64,000 nt of DNA from Kitasatospora phosalacinea (GTDB taxonomy: Bacteria > Actinomycetota > Actinomycetes > Streptomycetales > Streptomycetaceae). The number at the start of each line of letters is the position of its first letter. The stretch's first letter is position 1. Below the pieces are notes generated by a model that was not told where the DNA came from, ran no database searches, and saw only the letters and a list, made by a program, of their open reading frames with translations. The position numbers were made by a program, and so were the translations under genes. Below, piece by piece: positions 15,962 through 23,117 of this stretch. The stretch spans positions 15,277 to 79,276 of the forward strand of contig NZ_JNWZ01000026.1 in assembly GCF_000716545.1 (NCBI RefSeq), in the 5' to 3' direction.

Positions 15962-17251
15962 ATGAAGAGACGTGCTTTCGCGGTTGCCCTCGGCCTCTCC
16001 CTGGCGACCGTCGGCGTGACGGCCTGCAGCAGCGGCTCGTCCCCCGCCGGCGGCTCCAACACCATCCACGTGCTGGTCTACGGCGACGCCAGCAACAAGG
16101 TCGAGAAGCAGATCGTCGAGACCTTCAACAAGACCTCGAAGGTCAAGGTCGTCCTGGACACCATCCCCGGTGCCGACTACCAGTCCAAGCTGAACACCAT
16201 CATCAACACCCCGCAGGCCCCGGACATCTTCTTCAACTGGGGCGGCGGCAGCATCCAGCCCTACGTCAAGGCGGACCTGCTGCTCCCGCTGGACGACATG
16301 ATCGCCTCCGACCCGGGCCTGAAGAGCAACTTCCTGGCCTCGGTGTTCAACACCGCGGTGATCGACGGCAAGTCCTACGGCATCCCGATGCGCGGCACCC
16401 AGCCGGTGCTGCTGTTCAACAACAAGAAGGTGCTGGCCGACGCCGGCCTGAGCGTCCCGAAGACCTGGGACGAGCTGCTCAACGCCGTCACCGTCCTCAA
16501 GGGCAAGGGCGTCACCCCGTTCGCGCTCGGCGGCGGCGACCAGTGGCCGACCCTGATGTGGTACGAGTACGTCTTCGACCGGGTCGCCGGCCCCGAGCTG
16601 TTCCAGAAGGCGCTGTCCGGCGACAAGAGCGCCTGGGAGAGCCCGGAGTCGAAGAAGGCCCTCGGCATGCTCAAGCAGCTGATCGACGCGGGCGCCTTCG
16701 GCTCCAACTTCGACTCGGTGAAGTTCACCGACGGCGGCTCCCCGGCGCTGCTGGCCAAGGGCAGGGCCGCGTTCGAGCTGATGGGCTCCTGGGCGTACGC
16801 CACCCAGCAGGACGCCAACCCGGACTTCGCCAAGAACGACCTCGGCTACAGCAACTTCCCGTCCGTGCCCGGCGGCAAGGGCGACCCGGCGGACGTGGTC
16901 GGCAACACCAACAACTTCTACTCGGTGCTGAAGAAGACCAAGCACCCCCAGGAGGCCGCGGCCTTCCTCAAGCTCATGTACTCCGACGAGTTCGTGAAGG
17001 CCCAGCTGGCCATCGGCAACCTGCCGACCACCACCAACACCGAGCAGTTCCTGAGCACCTCGGCCAGCCCCGAGTACTCGAAGTACCAGTACGACCTGGT
17101 CAAGGCCGCCCCGTCGTTCCAGCTCTCCTGGGACCAGGCGTACCCGCCGGCCGCCACCACGCCCATCCACACCGCCGTGCAGCAGTTCTTCAGCGGCAAG
17201 CTCGACGTGGACGGCTTCATCAAGGCCATGCAGGCCCTTCCCGCCTCCTGA
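15962..17251 (+). CDS. bxlE: Sugar ABC transporter substrate-binding lipoprotein (xylo-oligosaccharide type)
   Basis: The 429-residue precursor has a lipoprotein signal (VTAC, Cys22) and an extracellular solute-binding family 1 fold (NTIHVLVYGDASN, DIFFNWGGGSIQPYV, GIPMRGTQPVLLFNN). It should capture xylobiose or longer xylo-oligomers at the outer face of the membrane and hand them to the two permeases that follow. The gene order LacI-SBP-permease-permease-GH3 is that of bxlR-bxlEFGA. No ATPase gene is present; in streptomycetes the shared MsiK ATPase energises such importers. The start follows TTTAGGAGACCTCCTC. Confidence 0.88.
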   Translation: MKRRAFAVALGLSLATVGVTACSSGSSPAGGSNTIHVLVYGDASNKVEKQIVETFNKTSKVKVVLDTIPGADYQSKLNTIINTPQAPDIFFNWGGGSIQPYVKADLLLPLDDMIASDPGLKSNFLASVFNTAVIDGKSYGIPMRGTQPVLLFNNKKVLADAGLSVPKTWDELLNAVTVLKGKGVTPFALGGGDQWPTLMWYEYVFDRVAGPELFQKALSGDKSAWESPESKKALGMLKQLIDAGAFGSNFDSVKFTDGGSPALLAKGRAAFELMGSWAYATQQDANPDFAKNDLGYSNFPSVPGGKGDPADVVGNTNNFYSVLKKTKHPQEAAAFLKLMYSDEFVKAQLAIGNLPTTTNTEQFLSTSASPEYSKYQYDLVKAAPSFQLSWDQAYPPAATTPIHTAVQQFFSGKLDVDGFIKAMQALPAS

Positions 17252-17262
17252 GACGAATCCAC

Positions 17263-18198
17263 ATGAGTGCACTCTCCTCCGTGTCCGCGTCCGGCCGCCG
17301 CACGCGGACCGGGCGCCGGAGCGGTGTCGGGGTGACCCGCCCGGGCCTGGTCTGGGCGGTTCCCGCCACCGTCTTCTTCCTGCTGTTCGCGATCCTGCCG
17401 CTGGTGCTGGTCGCCGTCCTCTCCTTCACCAGCTGGGACGGCGTGGACGCGCCGACCTTCAACGGCCTGGACAACTGGACCAAGCTGCTGCACGACCCGG
17501 TGATGACCCAGAGCATCTGGCTCACCCTGGTGCTCACCGTGGCCGGCGTGGTCGTGCAGACCCCGGTGAGCATCCTGCTGGGCGTCTGGTCGGCCGGGTA
17601 CCAGCGCAACCGGGCCGTGCTGTCCGCGATCTTCTTCGTGCCGCTGCTGCTGTCCGCCACCGCGATCTCGGTGGTCTGGCGGGCCATCCTCGACCCCAAC
17701 TTCGGCGTGCCCTCGCAGATGCAGTGGCTGTTCGGCGACGGCAACCTGATGGGCAGCCAGAGCGGCGCCATCGCCGTGCTGACCTTCGTCGGCATGTGGC
17801 AGTGGACGCCGATGCACGCCCTGCTCTACCAGGGCGGCGCCCGGGCCATCCCGCAGGTGCTCTACCAGGCCGCGGCGATCGACGGCGCGGGCAAGTTCCG
17901 GCAGTTCCTGCACATCACGCTGCCGCAGCTGCGCAACACCATGATCACCTCGATGATCCTGATGCTGGTCGGCGGACTCACCACCTTCGACACCGTCCTG
18001 ATCCTGACCCAGGGCGGCCCCGGCACCGACACCACCAACAGCGCCTACTACATGTACCAACAGGCATTCAAGAGCTTCGACTTCGGATCCGGCTCGGCCA
18101 TCGCCCTGGTCCTCGTGGTGGTCGCCACCCTGATCTCGCTCGCCGTCGTCCGGTTCTCCGGCTACGACAAGATGCGCAGCACCTCGGAGGGACTGTGA
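17263..18198 (+). CDS. bxlF: Sugar ABC transporter permease 1
   Basis: A 311-residue inner-membrane protein with six predicted helices, beginning with VWAVPATVFFLLFAILPLVL. The cytoplasmic EAA loop, which docks with the ATPase, is seen as AAAIDGAGKFRQFLHITLPQL without its last residue. It starts 11 bp after bxlE and ends with a one-base overlap with the next permease gene, so the three transport genes are one operon. Confidence 0.88.
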   Translation: MSALSSVSASGRRTRTGRRSGVGVTRPGLVWAVPATVFFLLFAILPLVLVAVLSFTSWDGVDAPTFNGLDNWTKLLHDPVMTQSIWLTLVLTVAGVVVQTPVSILLGVWSAGYQRNRAVLSAIFFVPLLLSATAISVVWRAILDPNFGVPSQMQWLFGDGNLMGSQSGAIAVLTFVGMWQWTPMHALLYQGGARAIPQVLYQAAAIDGAGKFRQFLHITLPQLRNTMITSMILMLVGGLTTFDTVLILTQGGPGTDTTNSAYYMYQQAFKSFDFGSGSAIALVLVVVATLISLAVVRFSGYDKMRSTSEGL

Positions 18199-19016
18199 TG
18201 CGCAGGCGCCCCAACTACCTGGCCGGGCTGGGTTCGCTGGTCTGGCTGGTCCTGGTCGGCTTCCCGCTGTACGTCCTGCTGATCTCCACCTTCCGGACCC
18301 GCTCCAGCTACTCCTCCGAGGGACCGCTCAGCTTCCCCGAGCACCTGACCCTGCAGAACTACGTCGACGACTTCTCCAACGGCTTCGGCCAGGACTTCCT
18401 CAACACGGTCATCGTCACCGTGAGCGTCGTCGCGATCGTGCTGCTCGTCGTGCCCCCGCTGGCCTACGCCATCGTGCGCGCCCGGGGCAGGACCATCAGC
18501 ACGGTCTTCCGGGTCTTCCTGCTCGGCCTGGCGATCCCCGCGCAGGCCGTGATCGTGCCGATGTTCTACGTCATCAGCAAGGCCGGCCTGTACGACCAGC
18601 TGATCGGCATCATCCTGCCCACCGCCGCGTTCTGCCTGCCCGTGTGCACCCTGGTGCTCACCGGCGCGATGCGGGACATCACCAACGAGCTGTACGAGGC
18701 GATGGCCATGGACGGCGCCAGCCCCTGGCGGGTGTTCTGGCAGCTGGTGGTGCCGCTCTCCAAGGGCGGCCTGTCCTCCATCGTGGTCTTCTCGGCGCTC
18801 CAGGCGTGGAACGGCTTCCTGTTCCCGCTGATCCTCACCCAGTCGGAGAGCACCAAGGTCATCACGCTCGGCCTGTACAACTTCCAGACCGAGCACGGCG
18901 TCGACGTGCCCGGCCTGCTCAGCGCCGTCGTGCTGTCGATGCTCCCGATCTTCATCGTCTACCTGTTCGCCCGACGTGCCTTGGTCCAGGGCTTGATGGG
19001 CGTCGGAGGAAAGTGA
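18198..19016 (+). CDS. bxlG: Sugar ABC transporter permease 2
   Basis: A 272-residue MalG-type permease with six predicted helices and the EAA loop AMAMDGASPWRVFWQLVVP. Its ATG overlaps the stop of bxlF (TGATG). It forms the membrane channel together with bxlF. The last codons of the gene overlap the start region of the GH3 gene, so uptake and intracellular hydrolysis are co-expressed. Confidence 0.88.
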   Translation: MRRRPNYLAGLGSLVWLVLVGFPLYVLLISTFRTRSSYSSEGPLSFPEHLTLQNYVDDFSNGFGQDFLNTVIVTVSVVAIVLLVVPPLAYAIVRARGRTISTVFRVFLLGLAIPAQAVIVPMFYVISKAGLYDQLIGIILPTAAFCLPVCTLVLTGAMRDITNELYEAMAMDGASPWRVFWQLVVPLSKGGLSSIVVFSALQAWNGFLFPLILTQSESTKVITLGLYNFQTEHGVDVPGLLSAVVLSMLPIFIVYLFARRALVQGLMGVGGK

Positions 19017-21391
19017 CCGACAAGATGAACCTGGCCGTTCCTGCCGAAGCCCCCGCCGCGGCCCCCCGCTGGCGCGACCGCGCGCTGTCCCCCGAGGAGC
19101 GCGCGGACGCCCTGATCGCCGAGATGACCCTCCCCGAGAAGCTGGGCCAACTGGTCGGCATCTGGGTCGGCGCCTCCGACGAGGGCGGCGACGTCGCCCC
19201 GCACCAGCACGACATGGAGGAGCCGCCCGCCCTGGACGACCTGCTCCCCAACGGGCTGGGCCAGCTGACCCGCTCGTTCGGCACCGTCCCGGTCGACCCG
19301 GCGCTCGGCGCGCTCTCGCTGGCCCGCAGCCAGCAGCGGATCGCCGCCGCGAACCGCTTCGGCATCCCCGCCCTCGCCCACGAGGAGTGCCTGTCCGGCT
19401 TCGCCGCCTGGGGCGCCACCGCCTACCCGGTGCCGCTGTCCTGGGGCGCCACCTTCGACCCCGCGCTGATCCGCAGGATGGCCGAGGCGATCGGCCGCGA
19501 CATGCGCGCCGTCGGCGTCCACCAGGGCCTCGCCCCCGTCCTGGACGTCGTGCGCGACGCCCGCTGGGGCCGGGTCGAGGAGACCATCGGCGAGGACCCC
19601 TACCTGATCGGCACGGTGGCCACCGCCTACGTGCAGGGCCTGGAGTCCGAGGGCGTCGTCGCCACCCTCAAGCACTTCGCGGGCTACTCCGCCTCCCGCG
19701 CCGGGCGCAACCTCGCCCCGGTCGGCATGGGCGCCCGCGAGCGCGCCGACGTGATCCTGCCGCCCTTCGAGATGGCCGTGCGCGAGGGCCGCCCGCGCTC
19801 CGTCATGCACGCCTACACCGACACCGACGGCATCCCCTCGGCCGCCGACGAGGAACTGCTCACCGGACTGCTCCGCGACACCTGGGGCTTCGACGGCACG
19901 GTGGTCGCCGACTACTTCGGCATCGCCTTCCTCAAGCTCCTGCACGGCGTCGCCGGCGACTGGGCCGAGGCCGCCGCGCTCGCCCTGGCCAGCGGCGTCG
20001 ACGTCGAACTGCCCACCGTCAAGACCTTCGGCGAGCCGCTGCTGCGCGCCGTCGAGGACGGCACCGTCCCCGAGGCGCTGATCGACCGGGCGCTGCGCCG
20101 CGTACTGGCCCAGAAGGCCCAGCTCGGCCTGCTCGACGAGGACTGGGACCCCGTCCCGGCCGCGCTGGCCGGCCGTTCGCTGGACGACCCGAGCGCCCTG
20201 CGCGGCACCGTCGACCTGGACCGCCCCGAGAACCGCGAACTCGCCCGCGAGATCGCCGAACGGGCCGTGGTCCTGCTCAGCAACGACGGCACCCTGCCGC
20301 TGCGCTCCCCCCGCCGGATCGCCCTGATCGGCCCCAACGCCGACACCCCGACCTCGGTGCTCGGCTGCTACGCCTTCCCCGTGCACGTCGGCAGCCAGCA
20401 CCCCGGCGTCCCCGTCGGCATCGAACTGCCCACGCTGCGCCAGGCGCTGACCGCCGAGTTCCCCGGCAGCGAGATCTGGACGGTCGCCGGGGCCGGCGTC
20501 GACAGCACCGACACCTCCGGGTTCGCCGAGGCGCTCGACGCCGCCCGCCGCGCCGACGTGGTGATCGTCGCCCTCGGCGACCGGGCCGGCCTGTTCGGAC
20601 GCGGCACCAGCGGCGAGGGCTGCGACGTGGAGTCCCTGGTCCTGCCGGGCGTGCAGCAGCAGCTGCTCGACGCCCTGCTGGACACCGGCACGCCCGTCGT
20701 CCCGGTGCTGCTGGCCGGCCGCCCCTACGCGCTGGGGCGCGCCGTCACCGAGGCCGCCGCCCTGGTGCAGACCTTCTTCCCCGGCGAGGCCGGGACCGAG
20801 GCGGTCGCCGCCGTGCTCAGCGGCCGGGTCAACCCCTCGGGCCGACTGCCCGTCAGCGTCCCGGCCCGGCCGGGCGTGCAGCCCTCCACCTACCTGGCGG
20901 CCCGGCTGGCCGGGCCGAGCGAGGTCTCCAGCACCGACCCCACCCCCGCGTTCGGGTTCGGGCACGGCATCGGCTACACCACCTTCGACTGGAGCGACCT
21001 GGAGGTGGAACGGGGGACCGCCGGCACCGACGGCACCCTCGAACTCTCCTTCACCCTGCGCAACGCCGGCGAGCGGGCCGGCAGCGAGACCGTGCAGCTC
21101 TACCTGCACGACCCCGTCGCCAGCGTGGTCCAGCCCGTCCAGCGGCTGATCGGCTACCGGCGGGTCGACCTGGAGCCGGGCGAGCAGGCCCGGGTCCGGA
21201 TCGCCGTCCCCGCCGACCTCGCCTCCTTCACCGGGCGCGACGGCCGCCGGATCGTCGAACCCGGCGCCCTGGAACTGCGGATAGCCGCCTCCAGCACCGA
21301 CACCCGCCTCACCGCCGCCGTCCGCCTCGACGGCCCGGTCCGCACCCTGGACCACACCCGGCGCCTGCACGCGGACTTCCGCACCGCCTGA
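19013..21391 (+). CDS. bxlA: GH3 beta-xylosidase/beta-glucosidase (cytoplasmic)
   Basis: The 792-residue enzyme has the GH3 N-terminal TIM barrel (RDARWGRVEETIGEDPYLIG, ATLKHFAGYSA), the alpha/beta sandwich (ALIGPNAD, GYAFP-type segment) and the C-terminal fibronectin III-like domain (VQLYLHDPVASVVQPVQRLIG). The nucleophile is Asp300 in VVADYFGI. It lacks a signal peptide and should hydrolyse imported xylo-oligomers. Length and context match BxlA of S. thermoviolaceus. The GTG at 19013 overlaps the bxlG stop; an ATG at 19025 is the alternative, and both share the GGAGGA site. A strong stem-loop follows the gene. Confidence 0.88.
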   Translation: MTDKMNLAVPAEAPAAAPRWRDRALSPEERADALIAEMTLPEKLGQLVGIWVGASDEGGDVAPHQHDMEEPPALDDLLPNGLGQLTRSFGTVPVDPALGALSLARSQQRIAAANRFGIPALAHEECLSGFAAWGATAYPVPLSWGATFDPALIRRMAEAIGRDMRAVGVHQGLAPVLDVVRDARWGRVEETIGEDPYLIGTVATAYVQGLESEGVVATLKHFAGYSASRAGRNLAPVGMGARERADVILPPFEMAVREGRPRSVMHAYTDTDGIPSAADEELLTGLLRDTWGFDGTVVADYFGIAFLKLLHGVAGDWAEAAALALASGVDVELPTVKTFGEPLLRAVEDGTVPEALIDRALRRVLAQKAQLGLLDEDWDPVPAALAGRSLDDPSALRGTVDLDRPENRELAREIAERAVVLLSNDGTLPLRSPRRIALIGPNADTPTSVLGCYAFPVHVGSQHPGVPVGIELPTLRQALTAEFPGSEIWTVAGAGVDSTDTSGFAEALDAARRADVVIVALGDRAGLFGRGTSGEGCDVESLVLPGVQQQLLDALLDTGTPVVPVLLAGRPYALGRAVTEAAALVQTFFPGEAGTEAVAAVLSGRVNPSGRLPVSVPARPGVQPSTYLAARLAGPSEVSSTDPTPAFGFGHGIGYTTFDWSDLEVERGTAGTDGTLELSFTLRNAGERAGSETVQLYLHDPVASVVQPVQRLIGYRRVDLEPGEQARVRIAVPADLASFTGRDGRRIVEPGALELRIAASSTDTRLTAAVRLDGPVRTLDHTRRLHADFRTA

Positions 21392-21408
21392 CGCCCGCAG
21401 CACCGCCG

Positions 21409-21440
21409 CGGCCGCGCTCCCCGAGGAGGGGGCGCGGCCG
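21409..21440 (+). terminator. Stem-loop after bxlA
   Basis: CGGCCGCGCTCCCC pairs with GGGGGCGCGGCCG with one bulge or mismatch and a small loop, 18 bp after the bxlA stop. It is a good candidate for the end of the bxlEFGA transcript. Confidence 0.7.
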
Positions 21441-21530
21441 AGGTCTTTCCCGAACTCCCCTGCCCGGCAGGCCCGCTGAGCCGTCGGGACCGCCCGCCCT
21501 GCCCGCCCCCTTCCCGGGGCGCGCGAAGGG

Positions 21531-21577
21531 CCGGCCCGCAGGGGCTCCCCGTGGGGGTGGGGGCTCCTGCGGGCCGG
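21531..21577. terminator. Bidirectional stem-loop between bxlA and the GH10 gene
   Basis: CCGGCCCGCAGGGGC at 21531-21545 pairs with GCTCCTGCGGGCCGG at 21563-21577 (one G-U). It sits just before the 3' end of the leftward GH10 gene and can stop transcription from both sides. Confidence 0.75.
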
Positions 21578-21597
21578 CGGTTCGGGGGTGCGGGGTG

Positions 21598-22758
21598 CTA
21601 CTTCCTGCCGCCGTGGTGGGCGGCCAGGGCCAGGTCCTGCTGGAGGGCGTAGTAGGCGGGCTTGGGGGCCATGTTCACGTCGTAGAGCAGGCCGTAGCCG
21701 GTGCCGGCGAAGGTGCCGGGGATCCAGGAGTCGCCGTCGTAGACGCCCCAGGCGGTGAACGAGATGCACTGCTCGACGAGCTGGCAGCCCTTCAGCATCT
21801 CGGAGAACTCGTACGGCTGGGCGAACGCGGCCAGCTGGCTGGTCGGCACCTGCTCGGTGGAGTTGTTCACGAAGGTGCGCACGTCGGCCTCGGTGACGGC
21901 GACCTTCAGGCCCAGGTCGCCGTACGCCTGCAGGTCGGCCTGGAAGCGCTGGGCGTCGAAGCCGTACTGGGTGTCCAGGTGGCCCTGCTCGCCGATGCCG
22001 TCGATCGGCACGCCCTGGGCGCGCAGCTTCGCGAAGAAGTCGTGCACGGCCTGGAACTTGGCGTTGGTGCCGTCCTGGCCGGCGATGTTGTAGTCGTTGT
22101 AGAACAGCAGCGCCTTCGGGTCGGCCTGGTGGGCCCAGCGGAAGACGTCGGCGACGACGCCCTCGCCCAGGTTCTTGATCCAGAAGTCGTCGCCGTTCAG
22201 GCCGTTGGGCAGCGCGTTGGCGTCCCAGGAGTTGGCGAACACCTCGTTGGCGACGTCCCACTGCCAGATCTTGCCGCGGAAGTGGGTGACCTCGTCGGTG
22301 ACGTGCTTGCGCAGGATGTCGCGCAGCTGGTCCTTGGTGACGGTGCCGTTGTCGACGCCGGTGGTCAGCCAGGACGGCAGCTGGTTGTGCCACAGCAGGG
22401 TGTGGCCGCGGACCTGCTGGCCGTGCTGCCCGGCGAAGGCCACCAGCCGGTCGGCGGCGGTCCAGTCGTAGGTGCCCCGGGTCGGCTCCACGGCCTCCCA
22501 CTTCATGGCGTTCTCCGGGGTCACGACGGAGAACTGGTTCGCGACGAGGTCGGTGTACGGCTTGTCGCTGCCCAGGTGGGCGTCGTCGACGGCGGTGCCG
22601 ATGCCGAGCTTCTGCTGCGCGCCCAGGGCGCGCAGCGAGTCGGCGGGCACGGACGGCTTCTTGTCCTTCTCGGGGGCGGCGGACGCGATCGCGGACGGGA
22701 CGAGCATGAGGACGGCGGCGGTGGCGGCCGCGGCCGCGAGCTGGCGGCGTAGCTTCAC
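21598..22758 (-). CDS. Secreted GH10 endo-1,4-beta-xylanase
   Basis: The 386-residue precursor has a signal peptide ending near ASA and a single GH10 barrel, with no carbohydrate-binding module. The acid/base is Glu172 in WDVANEVF and the nucleophile is Glu290 in AVTEADVR. Other GH10 marks are VTPENAMKWEAVEP, GHTLLWHNQLPSWL and ISFTAWGVYDGDSWI. The mature enzyme cleaves xylan and short xylo-oligomers outside the cell. Its promoter carries a perfect xylan-type operator 43 bp upstream of the start, linking it to the bxl genes with which it converges. Confidence 0.93.
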   Translation of the reverse strand: MKLRRQLAAAAATAAVLMLVPSAIASAAPEKDKKPSVPADSLRALGAQQKLGIGTAVDDAHLGSDKPYTDLVANQFSVVTPENAMKWEAVEPTRGTYDWTAADRLVAFAGQHGQQVRGHTLLWHNQLPSWLTTGVDNGTVTKDQLRDILRKHVTDEVTHFRGKIWQWDVANEVFANSWDANALPNGLNGDDFWIKNLGEGVVADVFRWAHQADPKALLFYNDYNIAGQDGTNAKFQAVHDFFAKLRAQGVPIDGIGEQGHLDTQYGFDAQRFQADLQAYGDLGLKVAVTEADVRTFVNNSTEQVPTSQLAAFAQPYEFSEMLKGCQLVEQCISFTAWGVYDGDSWIPGTFAGTGYGLLYDVNMAPKPAYYALQQDLALAAHHGGRK

Positions 22759-22800
22759 AACGAACTCCTTGACGCCTGCGGGTGGGGAGGGAAGGAATTT

Positions 22801-22811
22801 CGAAAGTTTCG
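22801..22811. promoter_or_regulatory. Perfect xylan-type operator of the GH10 gene
   Basis: CGAAAGTTTCG is a perfect 11-bp inverted repeat within TTTCGAAAGTTTCGAAAT. It lies downstream of the probable promoter and 43 bp before the start codon of the GH10 xylanase, the position expected for a repressor that blocks elongation. Confidence 0.85.
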
Positions 22812-22833
22812 AAATATCGATCGAACTTCCAAG

Positions 22834-22863
22834 AAGCTAGTGCCGAAAATCGGCCGCAGTCAA
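22834..22863 (-). promoter_or_regulatory. Probable promoter of the GH10 xylanase gene
   Basis: On the minus strand TTGACT (22858-22863) and TAGCTT (22834-22839) are 18 bp apart and fit a vegetative promoter. The operator at 22801-22811 lies just downstream of the expected start point. A weaker operator-like GCAAAACTTTCAGG occurs near 22967-22980. Confidence 0.6.
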
Positions 22864-23060
22864 TAAGGCTGCACACACCAGGAGTTGCTTCTTTCCCCGG
22901 AGACCACCCCGAGTCGACCGCCGGGACGACCCGACTGGGCAGCGGAAACTCCCGAACCGGCCGGTAGCAAAACTTTCAGGCCCATTGTCGGTAGTTTTCA
23001 TTGACGGGCCGGTCGGCGGCCGCCTACTCTCCTGCTCGGCGGAGGCCCGCCGACACGGAA

Positions 23061-23094
23061 CCGCCCGCCGCACCTCAGGGGGTGCGGCGGGCGG
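23061..23094 (-). terminator. Stem-loop after the YncE/phosphoesterase gene
   Basis: Perfect 14-bp arms CCGCCCGCCGCACC (23061-23074) and its complement (23081-23094) with a 6-base loop, 24 bp past the stop of the leftward gene. Confidence 0.85.
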
Positions 23095-23117
23095 CCGGGC
23101 GGTCGGCGCGGGCCGGG

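Noticed and set aside
18959..22876. Minus-strand open frame of about 1300 codons opposite bxlA and the GH10 gene
   Set aside because: It is the mirror of strongly coding plus-strand genes in GC-rich DNA; its residues are Gly/Ala/Arg/Val repeats with no domain, and it has no ribosome site.
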